Shown here one piece after another: positions 56,179 through 64,000 of a stretch of 64,000 nt of DNA (the stretch's first letter is position 1; each line of letters starts with the position of its first letter). The notes below the pieces were generated by a model. It saw only the letters and a list, made by a program, of their open reading frames with translations, had not been told where the DNA came from and did not search any database. The DNA comes from Spirosoma foliorum (lineage in GTDB: Bacteria; Bacteroidota; Bacteroidia; Cytophagales; Spirosomataceae): contig NZ_CP059732.1 in the NCBI RefSeq assembly GCF_014117325.1, positions 7,887,501 to 7,951,500 on the forward strand. The letters are read 5' to 3'. The translations under genes were made by a program, and so were the position numbers.

Positions 56179-57531
56179 ATGCCAATGAAAAAAAGGACCT
56201 TTCTGAAATTATCCTCCGCATTAATGGCAACACCTATATTAGCTCCACTAACGAGTTGGGCAGCAGATGATAAACTCAAAAACTGGGCAGGTAATTACCA
56301 GTATAGTACCGATAAACTATATAAAGCCAAGTCGATTCCACAGGTTCAGGAATTGGTGAAAAAATACCCTAAGCTGAAGGTACTCGGTACGCGCCACTGT
56401 TTCAATGGCATTGCCGACAGTAAGGACAACCTTATTTCGCTGGGTGAAATGGACGACGTTATTTCGCTGGATACCAAAGTGCATACCGTAACAGTCGATG
56501 CCACAATGAAATATGGCCAATTGGCTCCCTATCTCGATAAAAAAGGGTTCGCTTTGCATAACTTGGCTTCGTTGCCTCACATCTCCATTGCAGGTGCCTG
56601 TGCCACCGCAACGCACGGTTCGGGCGTAAAGAATGGTAACCTTTCTACGGCAGTTGCCGCTATGGAAATCGTAACGGCTAAAGGCGAAGTTCGCACGTTA
56701 TCGCGGGCTAAAGATGGCGAAACTTTCCGAGCGGCCGTTGTGCACCTGGGTGCTCTGGGCGTTGTTACAAAAGTCACGCTCGACATTCAGCCGACGTTTA
56801 TGATGCGTCAAGATGTCTATGAAAATCTGCCATTAGCGCAGCTTCAGCAACATTTTGAGGCCATTGTGTCGGCTGGCTACAGCGTGAGTCTATTTACCGA
56901 TTGGCAAAAGAAACGCATTAATGAGGTCTGGATAAAAAGCCGCATTGAGAAAGGGAAGACGTTTGACGCTAAGCCGGAGTTTTACGGTGCCAAACGCGCC
57001 ACGAAAAACCTTCACCCCATTGCCGAACTGTCAGCGGTCAATTGTACCGAGCAAATGGGCGTACCGGGTCCCTGGTATGAACGCTTACCGCACTTTCGCA
57101 TGGGTTTCACACCTAGCAGTGGGAAGGAACTGCAATCGGAATATTTCGTTCCGCGGAAGAACGCAGTCGAGGCTATTCTGGCGGTTGAAAAGCTAAACGC
57201 GCACATCAGCCCGCATTTGATGATTACGGAACTACGTACCATCGACGCCGATAATTTCTGGATGAGTCCCTGTTACAAACAGCCAAGTCTGGCCATTCAC
57301 TTTACCTGGAAACAGGATTGGGCTTCGGTCAAAAAAGTGCTACCGATGATCGAGAAAGAATTGGCTCCGTTTAAAGCTCGTCCGCACTGGGGGAAATTGT
57401 TTACACTGGCACCAGCCCAATTACAGTCACGCTACGAAAAATTACCGGAGTTTAAGCAGCTCATGAAGGAATACGATCCGCAAGGGAAATTCCGGAATGC
57501 GTTTCTTGATACGAATCTGTTTGGAAGTTAG
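56179..57531 (+). CDS. Alditol-oxidase-like FAD protein
   Basis: The 450-residue protein has an N-terminal exported-type signal (KKRTFLKLSSALMATPILAP). It then has a PCMH-type FAD-binding domain (VLGTRHCFNGIADS; His73 is the candidate covalent FAD attachment) with SIAGACATATHGSGVKNGNL near 130-150, and a C-terminal D-arabinono-lactone oxidase/alditol oxidase domain. In AldO and xylitol oxidase the His of the RHSF motif binds FAD covalently; here it reads RHCF. It is divergent from glpK and convergent to glpF, so oxidation of glycerol or a related polyol is plausible. Alternative starts are the ATG at 56185 and at 56143. Confidence 0.83.
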   Translation: MPMKKRTFLKLSSALMATPILAPLTSWAADDKLKNWAGNYQYSTDKLYKAKSIPQVQELVKKYPKLKVLGTRHCFNGIADSKDNLISLGEMDDVISLDTKVHTVTVDATMKYGQLAPYLDKKGFALHNLASLPHISIAGACATATHGSGVKNGNLSTAVAAMEIVTAKGEVRTLSRAKDGETFRAAVVHLGALGVVTKVTLDIQPTFMMRQDVYENLPLAQLQQHFEAIVSAGYSVSLFTDWQKKRINEVWIKSRIEKGKTFDAKPEFYGAKRATKNLHPIAELSAVNCTEQMGVPGPWYERLPHFRMGFTPSSGKELQSEYFVPRKNAVEAILAVEKLNAHISPHLMITELRTIDADNFWMSPCYKQPSLAIHFTWKQDWASVKKVLPMIEKELAPFKARPHWGKLFTLAPAQLQSRYEKLPEFKQLMKEYDPQGKFRNAFLDTNLFGS

Positions 57532-57534
57532 ACT

Positions 57535-57614
57535 AATGAATAATGGATAATGTACAATGAATAATGATGGATAGGGCGTTCTCATTATTCATTGTACATT
57601 ATCCATTATTCATT
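57535..57614. repeat. Perfect 33-bp inverted repeat, TAATGAATAATG family
   Basis: Arms 57535-57567 and 57582-57614 are perfectly complementary, with a 14-nt loop. The arm is built of AATGAATAATGGATAATG-type units. It spans between the stop codons of two convergent genes (57531 and 57618). Confidence 0.95.
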
Positions 57615-57617
57615 CAT

Positions 57618-58343
57618 TTAGAGTGCAAACCACTGAATCAACACGCCACCAATCACAGCTCCTATCAATGGTCCTATAACCGGTATCCAGGCGTACCCCC
57701 AGTCAGACGAACCTTTATTCGGAATTGGCAACAGCGCGTGTGCCAGACGCGGGCTGAAATCACGGGCGGGGCTCATGGCGTAGCCTGTTGTTCCACCAAG
57801 CGAAAGGCCAATACTCCAAACCAAAATACCGACTAAATACGGCCCAACACCAATGGCTAATTCGCCTAGATTTTTAGACGAAATCCCGGCTAATCCAAGG
57901 ATGAGTACTAATGTGGCCAACGATTCACTCAATAAATTAGCGCCTGTGTTGCGAATAGCTGGACCTGTAGCGAAGCAAGCCAGCTTGGCGTCTGGATCGG
58001 GCGTGGCGGCCCAGTGAGGGAGGTACTGTAACCAGACCAGCGTAGCGCCCAGAAACGCCCCAATCAGTTGCGCCGTAATATAAGGCACTATGTGGCTATA
58101 ATCATTGGTCGCTACGGCAAAGGCCACGGTAACAGCAGGATTCAAATGGGCATCGGTGCTGCCAAAAGCCTTGGACACAAACACTCCCATTGTAACGGCA
58201 AACGCCCACCCCGCCGTAATGACAATCCAGCCCGACGATTCGCCTTTGGTCTGTTTCAGAACCACATTGGCTACTACACCATCGCCCAACAGAATGAGCA
58301 CCATTGTACCGATTAATTCACCCAGAAAAGGAGAGGTTTGCAT
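57618..58343 (-). CDS. glpF: Glycerol uptake facilitator (aquaporin family)
   Basis: The 241-residue protein has six membrane helices. The first half-helix motif is the canonical NPA in AHLNPAVTVAFAV. The second reads GYAMSPARDFSPRLAHAL, with Ser in place of the usual Asn. The Arg/Asp and the length match the glycerol facilitator group. With glpK it should import and trap glycerol. It ends 4 nt from a long inverted repeat and converges on the flavoprotein gene. Confidence 0.9.
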   Translation of the reverse strand: MQTSPFLGELIGTMVLILLGDGVVANVVLKQTKGESSGWIVITAGWAFAVTMGVFVSKAFGSTDAHLNPAVTVAFAVATNDYSHIVPYITAQLIGAFLGATLVWLQYLPHWAATPDPDAKLACFATGPAIRNTGANLLSESLATLVLILGLAGISSKNLGELAIGVGPYLVGILVWSIGLSLGGTTGYAMSPARDFSPRLAHALLPIPNKGSSDWGYAWIPVIGPLIGAVIGGVLIQWFAL

Positions 58344-58354
58344 AGGAAATAAAC

Positions 58355-58437
58355 AGTCGTTAGTCGACAGTCGTTTATCAAAATCAGCTACTAAAACTAT
58401 CTACTGATTATCGATTTATGACTGCTGGCTAACGACT
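58355..58437. repeat. Imperfect inverted repeat upstream of glpF
   Basis: AGTCGTTAGTCGACAGTCGT (from 58355) pairs imperfectly with the right arm ending CTAACGACT (58429-58437). It lies in the 225-bp gap before the divergent oxidoreductase gene. I find no clear promoter here. Confidence 0.65.
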
Positions 58438-58568
58438 CGATTCAAGGTTTAGGAATAGTTTGTGCGAATTAAGTGATATTTTTGGCTTCGTTCCAAATAA
58501 AGTACCGGAATCTCAACTGGATCAGCTTATTCGCTCAATCTATCAGTCGATAATTCACTCATTAACAA

Positions 58569-59540
58569 ATGAAAAGCATCATTTTTGAAAAAACAGGAAA
58601 ACCTGCCGATATTCTCAAATCCACCGATGTGCCAATGCCTGAGCCCAGCCCAAATGAGGTTCGGGTAAAAGTCATTGCCTCGCCCATTAACCCGTCTGAC
58701 ATCATGTTTGTACAAAACCTGTACGGCATTCGGCCTCAGTTGCCGTCGGGTGCAGGTTTTGAAGGCGTCGGCATCGTGGATGCATTAGGCGAAGGCGTGC
58801 AGATGCGAACGGGCATGCGGGTGAGTTTTACCAGCATTGGCACTTGGTCGGAGTATGCCATTGCGCACCATCGCAGTCTGATTCCCGTTCCTGATGCGAT
58901 GCCCGATGACGTAGCGGCTCAGTTATTTGTCAACCCATTCACGGCCTATGCGATGGTACAGGATGCGAAAGTACCAGAGGGTGGCTGGCTAATGCTAACA
59001 GCGGCTGGATCAGCGTTTGGGAAAATGGTGATTCAGTTGTGTAAAATGCGGGGTATCAAAACCATTGGTACGGTTCGACGTGATGACCTTAACGAGGAGC
59101 TAAAAGCATTGGGTCTGACGGAGATTGTAAATACAGAAACCGAAAATCTGTCTGCCCGTGTCAAACAAATTACAGAAGGGGCTGGCGTTACTTGTGTGTT
59201 AGATTCTGTAGGTGGGCATACCGCCAGCGAAGCGCTGAAATGTCTTGGTAAAGGTGGTACTATGCTTATTTATGGTGTACTGAGTTTGCAAGATCCTACC
59301 ATTAATGCCGGGCTACTTATATTCAGAGAGTTGACAGTCAGAGGATTCTGGCTGACAGACTGGATGCGCAGAGTAGATAGCCAAACTCGTCAGGATGTAG
59401 CTCAAAATGTGATCAGTTTGCTGGCGTCAGGCGCTATTCAACTACCTGTTGAAGCAGCTTATTCGCTGGACCAAATCGTAGAGGCCGTTGAGCATGCCGA
59501 CCGCACAGGCCGATGGGGGAAAATTCTGGTGAAGCCGTAA
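58569..59540 (+). CDS. Zinc-independent MDR-family oxidoreductase
   Basis: The 323-residue medium-chain reductase resembles quinone reductases and 2-enoyl-CoA/ACP reductases. It has an N-terminal GroES-like domain (EVRVKVIASPINPSDIMFVQ), GAGFEGVGIVDALGEGV near 57-71, and a Rossmann domain with AAGSAFGKMVIQLCK near 138-152 and VLDSVGGHTA near 205. No zinc ligand Cys/His set is visible. The substrate is unknown. Confidence 0.88.
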   Translation: MKSIIFEKTGKPADILKSTDVPMPEPSPNEVRVKVIASPINPSDIMFVQNLYGIRPQLPSGAGFEGVGIVDALGEGVQMRTGMRVSFTSIGTWSEYAIAHHRSLIPVPDAMPDDVAAQLFVNPFTAYAMVQDAKVPEGGWLMLTAAGSAFGKMVIQLCKMRGIKTIGTVRRDDLNEELKALGLTEIVNTETENLSARVKQITEGAGVTCVLDSVGGHTASEALKCLGKGGTMLIYGVLSLQDPTINAGLLIFRELTVRGFWLTDWMRRVDSQTRQDVAQNVISLLASGAIQLPVEAAYSLDQIVEAVEHADRTGRWGKILVKP

Positions 59541-59719
59541 TGGTGATTGAGAAGCGCTTTAAATCGTGGGTTTCCAACCGCGTTACGTAAGCATTACCTA
59601 ACTTTCTCTTTATCATACCGAAGGCTTCGTTATCTTTGAAACAATATCTGAGGAAAGCCATACGTTTGTTCCAGTAACGACCGCTGGTCTAACCTCACTC
59701 ACTTACTCGACTCGTTCGT

Positions 59720-60430
59720 ATGCTCTTGCTTCAGGTTCCGGCTGTTGACACCACGGCCGCATCGCTGTCGGCCACCACGGCTGCTCAACCCCAATCGTTG
59801 CAACTTTTTGATCTGGTAGCCAAAGGCGGCTGGGTTATGATACCCATTGCGTTTTTGTTCTGTGCTGCTCTTTATCTGATTTTTGAGCGATACTTCGTCA
59901 TCCGTGCACAAACCAAGGCCGATGCCAACTTTATTGATAACATCCGCGATATGATCGCGCAGGGAAATATCAAATCGGCCGAGTCATTCGCTAAAAATCA
60001 GCGAACGGCTATGGGACGCGTGTTCGAAAAAGCCATTGGTCGGATTGGATCGCCTATTCGGGAAATCGAAAGTACCGTCGAAACCGTTGGTCAGATTGAA
60101 TTGTCGCGTCTGGAACGCAACATGGGCTATTTAGGGATTATCGCGGGGATTGCCCCAATGATGGGTTTTATTGGGACTATCTCTGGTATTATCCGTATTT
60201 TCTACGATATCTCGCTGTCCGACAATATTAGCGTTGGGATTATTGCCGGTGGGCTATACGAGAAAATGATCACATCGGGCGCGGGTCTGATTGTGGGGGT
60301 TATTGCCTATACCGGCTATCACCTGCTCAACATGATGATCGAGAAGTTTACCCTTTCGCTCGAAGTGAATGCCTTCGAATTCATCGAAGTTCTCCAGAAA
60401 CCAACCACCGAACCCGCCCGGATGCGGTAA
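59720..60430 (+). CDS. exbB: ExbB/TolQ-family proton channel protein
   Basis: The 236-residue protein has three membrane helices: WVMIPIAFLFCAALYLIF near 39-56, the paired helices GIIAGIAPMMGFIGTISGII near 137-156, and GAGLIVGVIAYTGYHLL near 193. With ExbD it uses the proton motive force to energise TonB or Tol. No TonB gene is visible in the window. It is followed after 101 nt by exbD; the TonB-dependent receptor at 61191 lies on the other strand. Confidence 0.9.
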   Translation: MLLLQVPAVDTTAASLSATTAAQPQSLQLFDLVAKGGWVMIPIAFLFCAALYLIFERYFVIRAQTKADANFIDNIRDMIAQGNIKSAESFAKNQRTAMGRVFEKAIGRIGSPIREIESTVETVGQIELSRLERNMGYLGIIAGIAPMMGFIGTISGIIRIFYDISLSDNISVGIIAGGLYEKMITSGAGLIVGVIAYTGYHLLNMMIEKFTLSLEVNAFEFIEVLQKPTTEPARMR

Positions 60431-60435
60431 TATTT

Positions 60436-60520
60436 AGTTTGAGGTTTGTGCAAGGTCACCGATGTGGTTTGAAGTTCGTAGTTATCGTAACTGAGAACTT
60501 AAAACCGTAAACTTCAAACT
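60436..60520. repeat. Imperfect inverted repeats between exbB and exbD
   Basis: agtttgaggttt (from 60436) pairs with aaacttcaaact (ending 60520), and an inner pair ggtttgaagttc/gaacttaaaacc forms a second stem. Both lie between co-directional genes. Confidence 0.75.
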
Positions 60521-60531
60521 ATAAACTGACT

Positions 60532-60924
60532 ATGAAACTCCGTCGAAAACAAAAGTTTGCTGCCGAAGTCGCGACATCATCGTTGAACGACATCATGTTT
60601 TTCCTGTTGTTGTTCTTCCTGATTATCTCGACGGTGGCTAACCCCAATGTCATTAAACTGATGTTGCCCAAGGCATCGTCGTCGCAGCAACTGAGTAAGA
60701 AGCAAGTGACCTTATCGGTCGATGACAAGAAGCAGTATTTTATTGATAAGAAGCCGGTTGATCCGGCAAATCTGGAACTTGAATTGAAAACGATCATGGC
60801 CGGTATTGCTGAACCGACGGTTGTTGTTCGTTTCGACAAAACCTTAACCGTACAGGATTTGGTGGATGTTCTCCAGACAGGGGCCAAGCTGAATATTAAA
60901 ATGGTAATGGCAACATCGAAGTAG
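60532..60924 (+). CDS. exbD: ExbD/TolR-family protein
   Basis: The 130-residue protein has one membrane helix (DIMFFLLLFFLIISTVA) whose Asp20 is the conserved proton-carrying residue. The periplasmic domain follows (KKQVTLSVDDKKQYFIDKKP, ending LQTGAKLNIKMVMATSK). It is the partner of ExbB just upstream. A terminator follows at 60961-60987. Confidence 0.92.
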   Translation: MKLRRKQKFAAEVATSSLNDIMFFLLLFFLIISTVANPNVIKLMLPKASSSQQLSKKQVTLSVDDKKQYFIDKKPVDPANLELELKTIMAGIAEPTVVVRFDKTLTVQDLVDVLQTGAKLNIKMVMATSK

Positions 60925-60960
60925 GACCCGGATTTTTTTGATTAATCTGATTTTATTGGG

Positions 60961-60987
60961 CCGATGCAGGGTTGCATCGGCTTTTTT
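60961..60987 (+). terminator. Intrinsic terminator after exbD
   Basis: ccgatgca (60961-60968) pairs with tgcatcgg (60973-60980) and is followed by a run of six T after one C. Confidence 0.9.
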
Positions 60988-61013
60988 GTTGCGGTAATTT
61001 TTTAGAAGAAATT

Positions 61014-61108
61014 ATCAATTGCAGGTATGACCCCGATGGGGTCAAATGTTTATAGTCAAGTTTTTTCTATAGACATCTGACCCCTTCGGGGTCATACCTG
61101 CAATTGAT
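61014..61108. repeat. 36-bp inverted repeat with self-palindromic arms
   Basis: Arms 61014-61049 and 61073-61108 pair with two mismatches in 36. The arm contains ATCAATTGCAGGTATGACCC; each arm also holds an inner palindrome GACCCCGATGGGGTC or GACCCCTTCGGGGTC. It lies between the exbD terminator and the receptor-gene terminator. Confidence 0.92.
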
Positions 61109-61120
61109 AGGATATCATTG

Positions 61121-61170
61121 AAAAACCCTCTTAACGATGCGATGACAAAGGCCATTGTTAAGAGGGTTTT
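61121..61170 (-). terminator. Intrinsic terminator of the TonB-dependent receptor gene
   Basis: A 14-bp perfect stem, aaaaccctcttaac (61122-61135) with gttaagagggtttt (61157-61170), has a 21-nt loop. On the minus strand five T follow. It begins 20 nt after the receptor stop codon. Confidence 0.87.
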
Positions 61171-61190
61171 CGTAGCAATAGGCTTATTTC

Positions 61191-63758
61191 TTAAAATCGG
61201 AAGTTCAGTTTGCCGAACCAATACGCTCCGTTGCTACCCATTTGAACGGGGTCCCAGGCACCACCCGACTCGGTCAGATCGGCACGGTGTAGGTCAGGGT
61301 ACACGTTAAAGATGTTAGAGCCGCCAATCGACAAACCAACTTGTGGGGTGAACCGGTACGAAATCGATAAATCGGTTGTGGCTTTTGGACGGTAAACGTC
61401 GAGATTATTCGAATCGTAATTCCAGTTTGCCAGCTTCACTTCGCCAAAACGCACGACACGTAGCAGGAATGCCCACTTATTGATGCTATAATCAACCGTA
61501 AGGTTCATTTTGGACGGGGGAGCCGACGCCTTTACGAAATAGTACTCTCGCAGGTCAAAATACAGGTCTTTATAGGGTTTCAGTTTGGCGTTTGTATTCA
61601 CACTAATCGTGTCTAACGAATTGAAATTCAGGCCTAAGGATGTATTCAGTCGGCCATTGCCTAACTGCGTATGATGCGCCAGTACGATGTCGATACCGCG
61701 TGTGCGGGTTGAAATGGCATTCGTGAAAAACTGTACACGACTCACATTCAATTGCTTTAATTCATCGGCAATAGCAGGTAAATCATCGCTGAATTGTCCT
61801 GTCAGAACAACCCGATCTTTGATACGAACGTAATACGCGTCAACGGTTAACGAGAAGCCGCTTCCTAGTTGGCTCGTAAATCCCAAACTTCCGTTAATAG
61901 AGGTTTCCTGTTTAAGAGGAGGTACACCCAAAGCTTGGGTAATAGCACTACCGTTCTGGGCAATCTGCACCTGCACCGCCTGACCACCTACGAAATTCGT
62001 AATAGTCGAGTTGAAATAGGTTTGCGCCAGCGAAGGAGCGCGGAAACCCGTACTTACCGTACCCCGCAGCATAAACGCCGGACTTATTTTCAGACGACTC
62101 GATAGTTTACCATTCAGGGTACTTCCAAAATCGCTATAGTTCTCATAGCGGGCAGCTGCCCCAATCATAAAGGCTTTAGTCAGGTCAGCCTCCGTGTCGA
62201 TATAAACCCCCAAATTAGTACGACTTTTATTCAGCGAATTACTTGGCTGAAAGCCAGGAAACCCCTGTGAACCAGCTGCTTTTGTAATATCATACGCTTT
62301 ATAGGAAGCTTCTTCACCTGCGAAAATCTTATAATTCTCATACCGGAACTCTGAGCCAAAGGCGATGTTCAGGCCTTGTAAGGTGTTTTTGTAGAATCGG
62401 GTGAAATGCAGACCCGTTACGTTTTGCTGCAACTGAAAACCGCCAGCATTGAACTCGCGGGGAGATGAAGCTCCCATTGATGTATTCAGCGTGTTCTTAA
62501 CACCATAATCGAAACGGTTTGAACCAAAGATATTGCCCAAATCCACATTCCAGCCGCGCAGGTTTGTACGTACACCAGCGGCAAAGGTTCCATCAAGAAT
62601 TTTGCTGGTGATAATCGGGTCAAACCCATCGGGATAAATAGAAGGAATGTTCCGTGGACTATCAGCCGTGCGTGTCCAGGCATAGGCATCGCCCTGGCGG
62701 CTATTGATACCACCAAAGGCGTAAAGCGTTGTGTTTGCTGTGACTGGAAGCTGAGCATTTACATAGAGTGACGAGTTCGTAATCTTTGAATCGCCATATT
62801 GCCGACGTTGTAACGTTGAGTCGATTCCAGGCGTATTAGCCCGGTTTGTATGCTGACGTTGGTTGAAATCGCCTGTCAGATTGAGGAACCCATTTTTGCC
62901 CAGACGGAATCCGTAGTTGGCGTTTACGTTGAGATTGCCACCATCAAATTTCTGATTGTCGAAGCGATACTTGGCCTGATAGGCGCCATAGTTGACGTTG
63001 GCTGTTAACTGATTGGTGCTGGTTTTCAGGACAATGTTAATAACCCCGGCAATAGCATCAGAACCATACTGAGCGGCTGCACCATCCCGAAGAATTTCAA
63101 TGCGTTCGATAGCAGCCGCCGGAATTGTATTCAAGTCAGTTCCCGTATTGCCTCGACCTCTTGTACCAAACAAGGTAACTAACGATGATTGGTGCTGGCG
63201 CTTACCGTTAATCAGAACTAAGGTTTGGTCAGGACCAAGACCTCGAAGAGAAGCAGGGTCCACGTGGTCAGCGCCGTCGGAGCCAGTTTGCCGATTGGAG
63301 TTGAACGATGGCGCTACAAACTGAAGTAACTGATTAACATCCAATTGGCCCGTTTTTGAGGTTACCTGCCGCACATCAATGATATCAATTGGTGCAGGCG
63401 AATCGGTAACCGAACGATTCAGATTACGTGAGCCGACTACAACCACTTCACTAAGGCTGGTTTGGGCAGGCTTCAGGGCCACATTCAGGGGTGCATTGCC
63501 ATTTGCCTCTACCTTGATGGGTTGCTCGGCAGTTTCAAAACCTAACGAACTGAATCGTAACGTGTACTGACCTGGTGTCAGTTTCAGGGAAAAATCACCT
63601 TCACCATTGGTTGTGGCGCCAAGTTGCTGGCCAACAACCAGTACGGTTACACCAGGTAAGGGAGTATTATTCGATGCGTCGGTGATGCGGCCACGCAGAT
63701 TTTGTGCAAATGCTGTTGTCGATAACAGACAACAAATAACTGCTATTCGTGTAATCAT
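61191..63758 (-). CDS. TonB-dependent outer membrane receptor
   Basis: The 855-residue protein has a signal peptide (1-18, ending TTAFAQ). A carboxypeptidase-regulatory-like domain (about 20-103: GRITDASNNTPLPGVTVLVV) precedes the plug (about 110-240; LVLINGKRQHQSSLVTLFG, RIEILRDGAAAQYGSDAIAG), and a 22-strand barrel runs to the end, closing with a terminal Phe. The transport substrate is not predictable, and no SusD-type partner gene is adjacent. A TAATTTTG box on the minus strand at 63803-63796 is a possible -7 element, 37 nt upstream. It ends near the exbBD genes, which would energise it. Confidence 0.93.
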   Translation of the reverse strand: MITRIAVICCLLSTTAFAQNLRGRITDASNNTPLPGVTVLVVGQQLGATTNGEGDFSLKLTPGQYTLRFSSLGFETAEQPIKVEANGNAPLNVALKPAQTSLSEVVVVGSRNLNRSVTDSPAPIDIIDVRQVTSKTGQLDVNQLLQFVAPSFNSNRQTGSDGADHVDPASLRGLGPDQTLVLINGKRQHQSSLVTLFGTRGRGNTGTDLNTIPAAAIERIEILRDGAAAQYGSDAIAGVINIVLKTSTNQLTANVNYGAYQAKYRFDNQKFDGGNLNVNANYGFRLGKNGFLNLTGDFNQRQHTNRANTPGIDSTLQRRQYGDSKITNSSLYVNAQLPVTANTTLYAFGGINSRQGDAYAWTRTADSPRNIPSIYPDGFDPIITSKILDGTFAAGVRTNLRGWNVDLGNIFGSNRFDYGVKNTLNTSMGASSPREFNAGGFQLQQNVTGLHFTRFYKNTLQGLNIAFGSEFRYENYKIFAGEEASYKAYDITKAAGSQGFPGFQPSNSLNKSRTNLGVYIDTEADLTKAFMIGAAARYENYSDFGSTLNGKLSSRLKISPAFMLRGTVSTGFRAPSLAQTYFNSTITNFVGGQAVQVQIAQNGSAITQALGVPPLKQETSINGSLGFTSQLGSGFSLTVDAYYVRIKDRVVLTGQFSDDLPAIADELKQLNVSRVQFFTNAISTRTRGIDIVLAHHTQLGNGRLNTSLGLNFNSLDTISVNTNAKLKPYKDLYFDLREYYFVKASAPPSKMNLTVDYSINKWAFLLRVVRFGEVKLANWNYDSNNLDVYRPKATTDLSISYRFTPQVGLSIGGSNIFNVYPDLHRADLTESGGAWDPVQMGSNGAYWFGKLNFRF

Positions 63759-64000
63759 TTATCAATAAACTATAGGGACAAAAATTAGAAAAATACAAAA
63801 TTACGGCCTATTCTCAGATAATAGATTAAAAGCAATGCAAATTGTCGGTAAATAATATTTTTTTGTGGACAAATAAGTATTCAGCTAGTTGACTTACGCT
63901 CAGCTTGACAAGTCTTAAATGATCGATTTAGGGAGAATTCGGCGAAACGAATTCAGAGCAGGCATATCAACAGCACAGATAACCATTGGCCAACTTGGTA
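63759..64000. other. AT-rich upstream region at window edge
   Basis: 242 bp upstream of the receptor gene. Apart from the possible -7 box at 63796-63803 I find no coding frame, RNA gene or inverted repeat. Confidence 0.5.

Overview
The window looks like a chromosomal segment of a Bacteroidota bacterium of the order Cytophagales, probably Spirosoma or a near relative; this is inferred from gene content only. Supporting signs are a type IX secretion sorting domain, a TonB-dependent receptor with a carboxypeptidase-like N-terminal domain, promoters of the TTG-N19..21-TAnnTTTG type, almost no Shine-Dalgarno sequences, DUF6702 and DUF1801 proteins, and short intergenic repeats typical of the phylum.

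Layout. 1-1320: the 3' part of a 23S rRNA gene, a 5S rRNA gene and a terminator. 1377-9050: a minus-strand leucine cluster read leuC, leuD, a long LeuA/CimA-type synthase, a methyltransferase, leuB, then a separately promoted short leuA behind a leader-peptide attenuator. 9223-15830: accessory enzymes (DUF1801, PQQ dehydrogenase, M1 peptidase, VOC protein, AraC regulator). 15570-23440: a minus-strand isoleucine/valine cluster read ilvD, mntA-hepT, ilvB, ilvN, ilvC, ilvA, then DUF4160-DUF2442. 23528-24710: an intact-looking IS630-type element whose transposase needs a -1 frameshift. 24812-36210: murQ, an AGE epimerase, lon, a DUF6702 protein, rseP, hicBA, dxr, a second hepT-mntA pair and a GH3-like gene. 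36401-39494: mreB, mreC, mreD and a free-methionine sulfoxide reductase. 39662-48071: secreted proteins, including a cluster like those abundant in Planctomycetes (DUF1553 and DUF1501 with c-type cytochrome domains). 48097-52458: two secreted proteins, one with a T9SS sorting domain and one with a nuclease-like domain. 52926-58343: an orphan lasso-peptide B2-like protease, a frameshifted mechanosensitive channel, and a glycerol locus (glpK, an alditol-oxidase-like flavoprotein, glpF). 58569-63758: an oxidoreductase, exbB/exbD and a TonB-dependent receptor.

The leu and ilv clusters together hold nearly the whole branched-chain amino acid pathway. The promoters of leuA and ilvD share a 12-bp palindrome (GCGAAATTTCGC) at identical spacing from the -7 element, so the two clusters appear co-regulated; leuA also carries a Leu-containing leader peptide and terminator. 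Toxin-antitoxin-like pairs sit inside or beside these core operons at four places.

The most distinctive non-coding feature is that many intergenic gaps are filled by long, often perfect inverted repeats of several unrelated sequence families. They commonly lie within a few bases of a stop or start codon and often lie between co-directional genes. Several proteins therefore have spurious N-terminal extensions if the longest reading frame is taken; starts given here are corrected for this.
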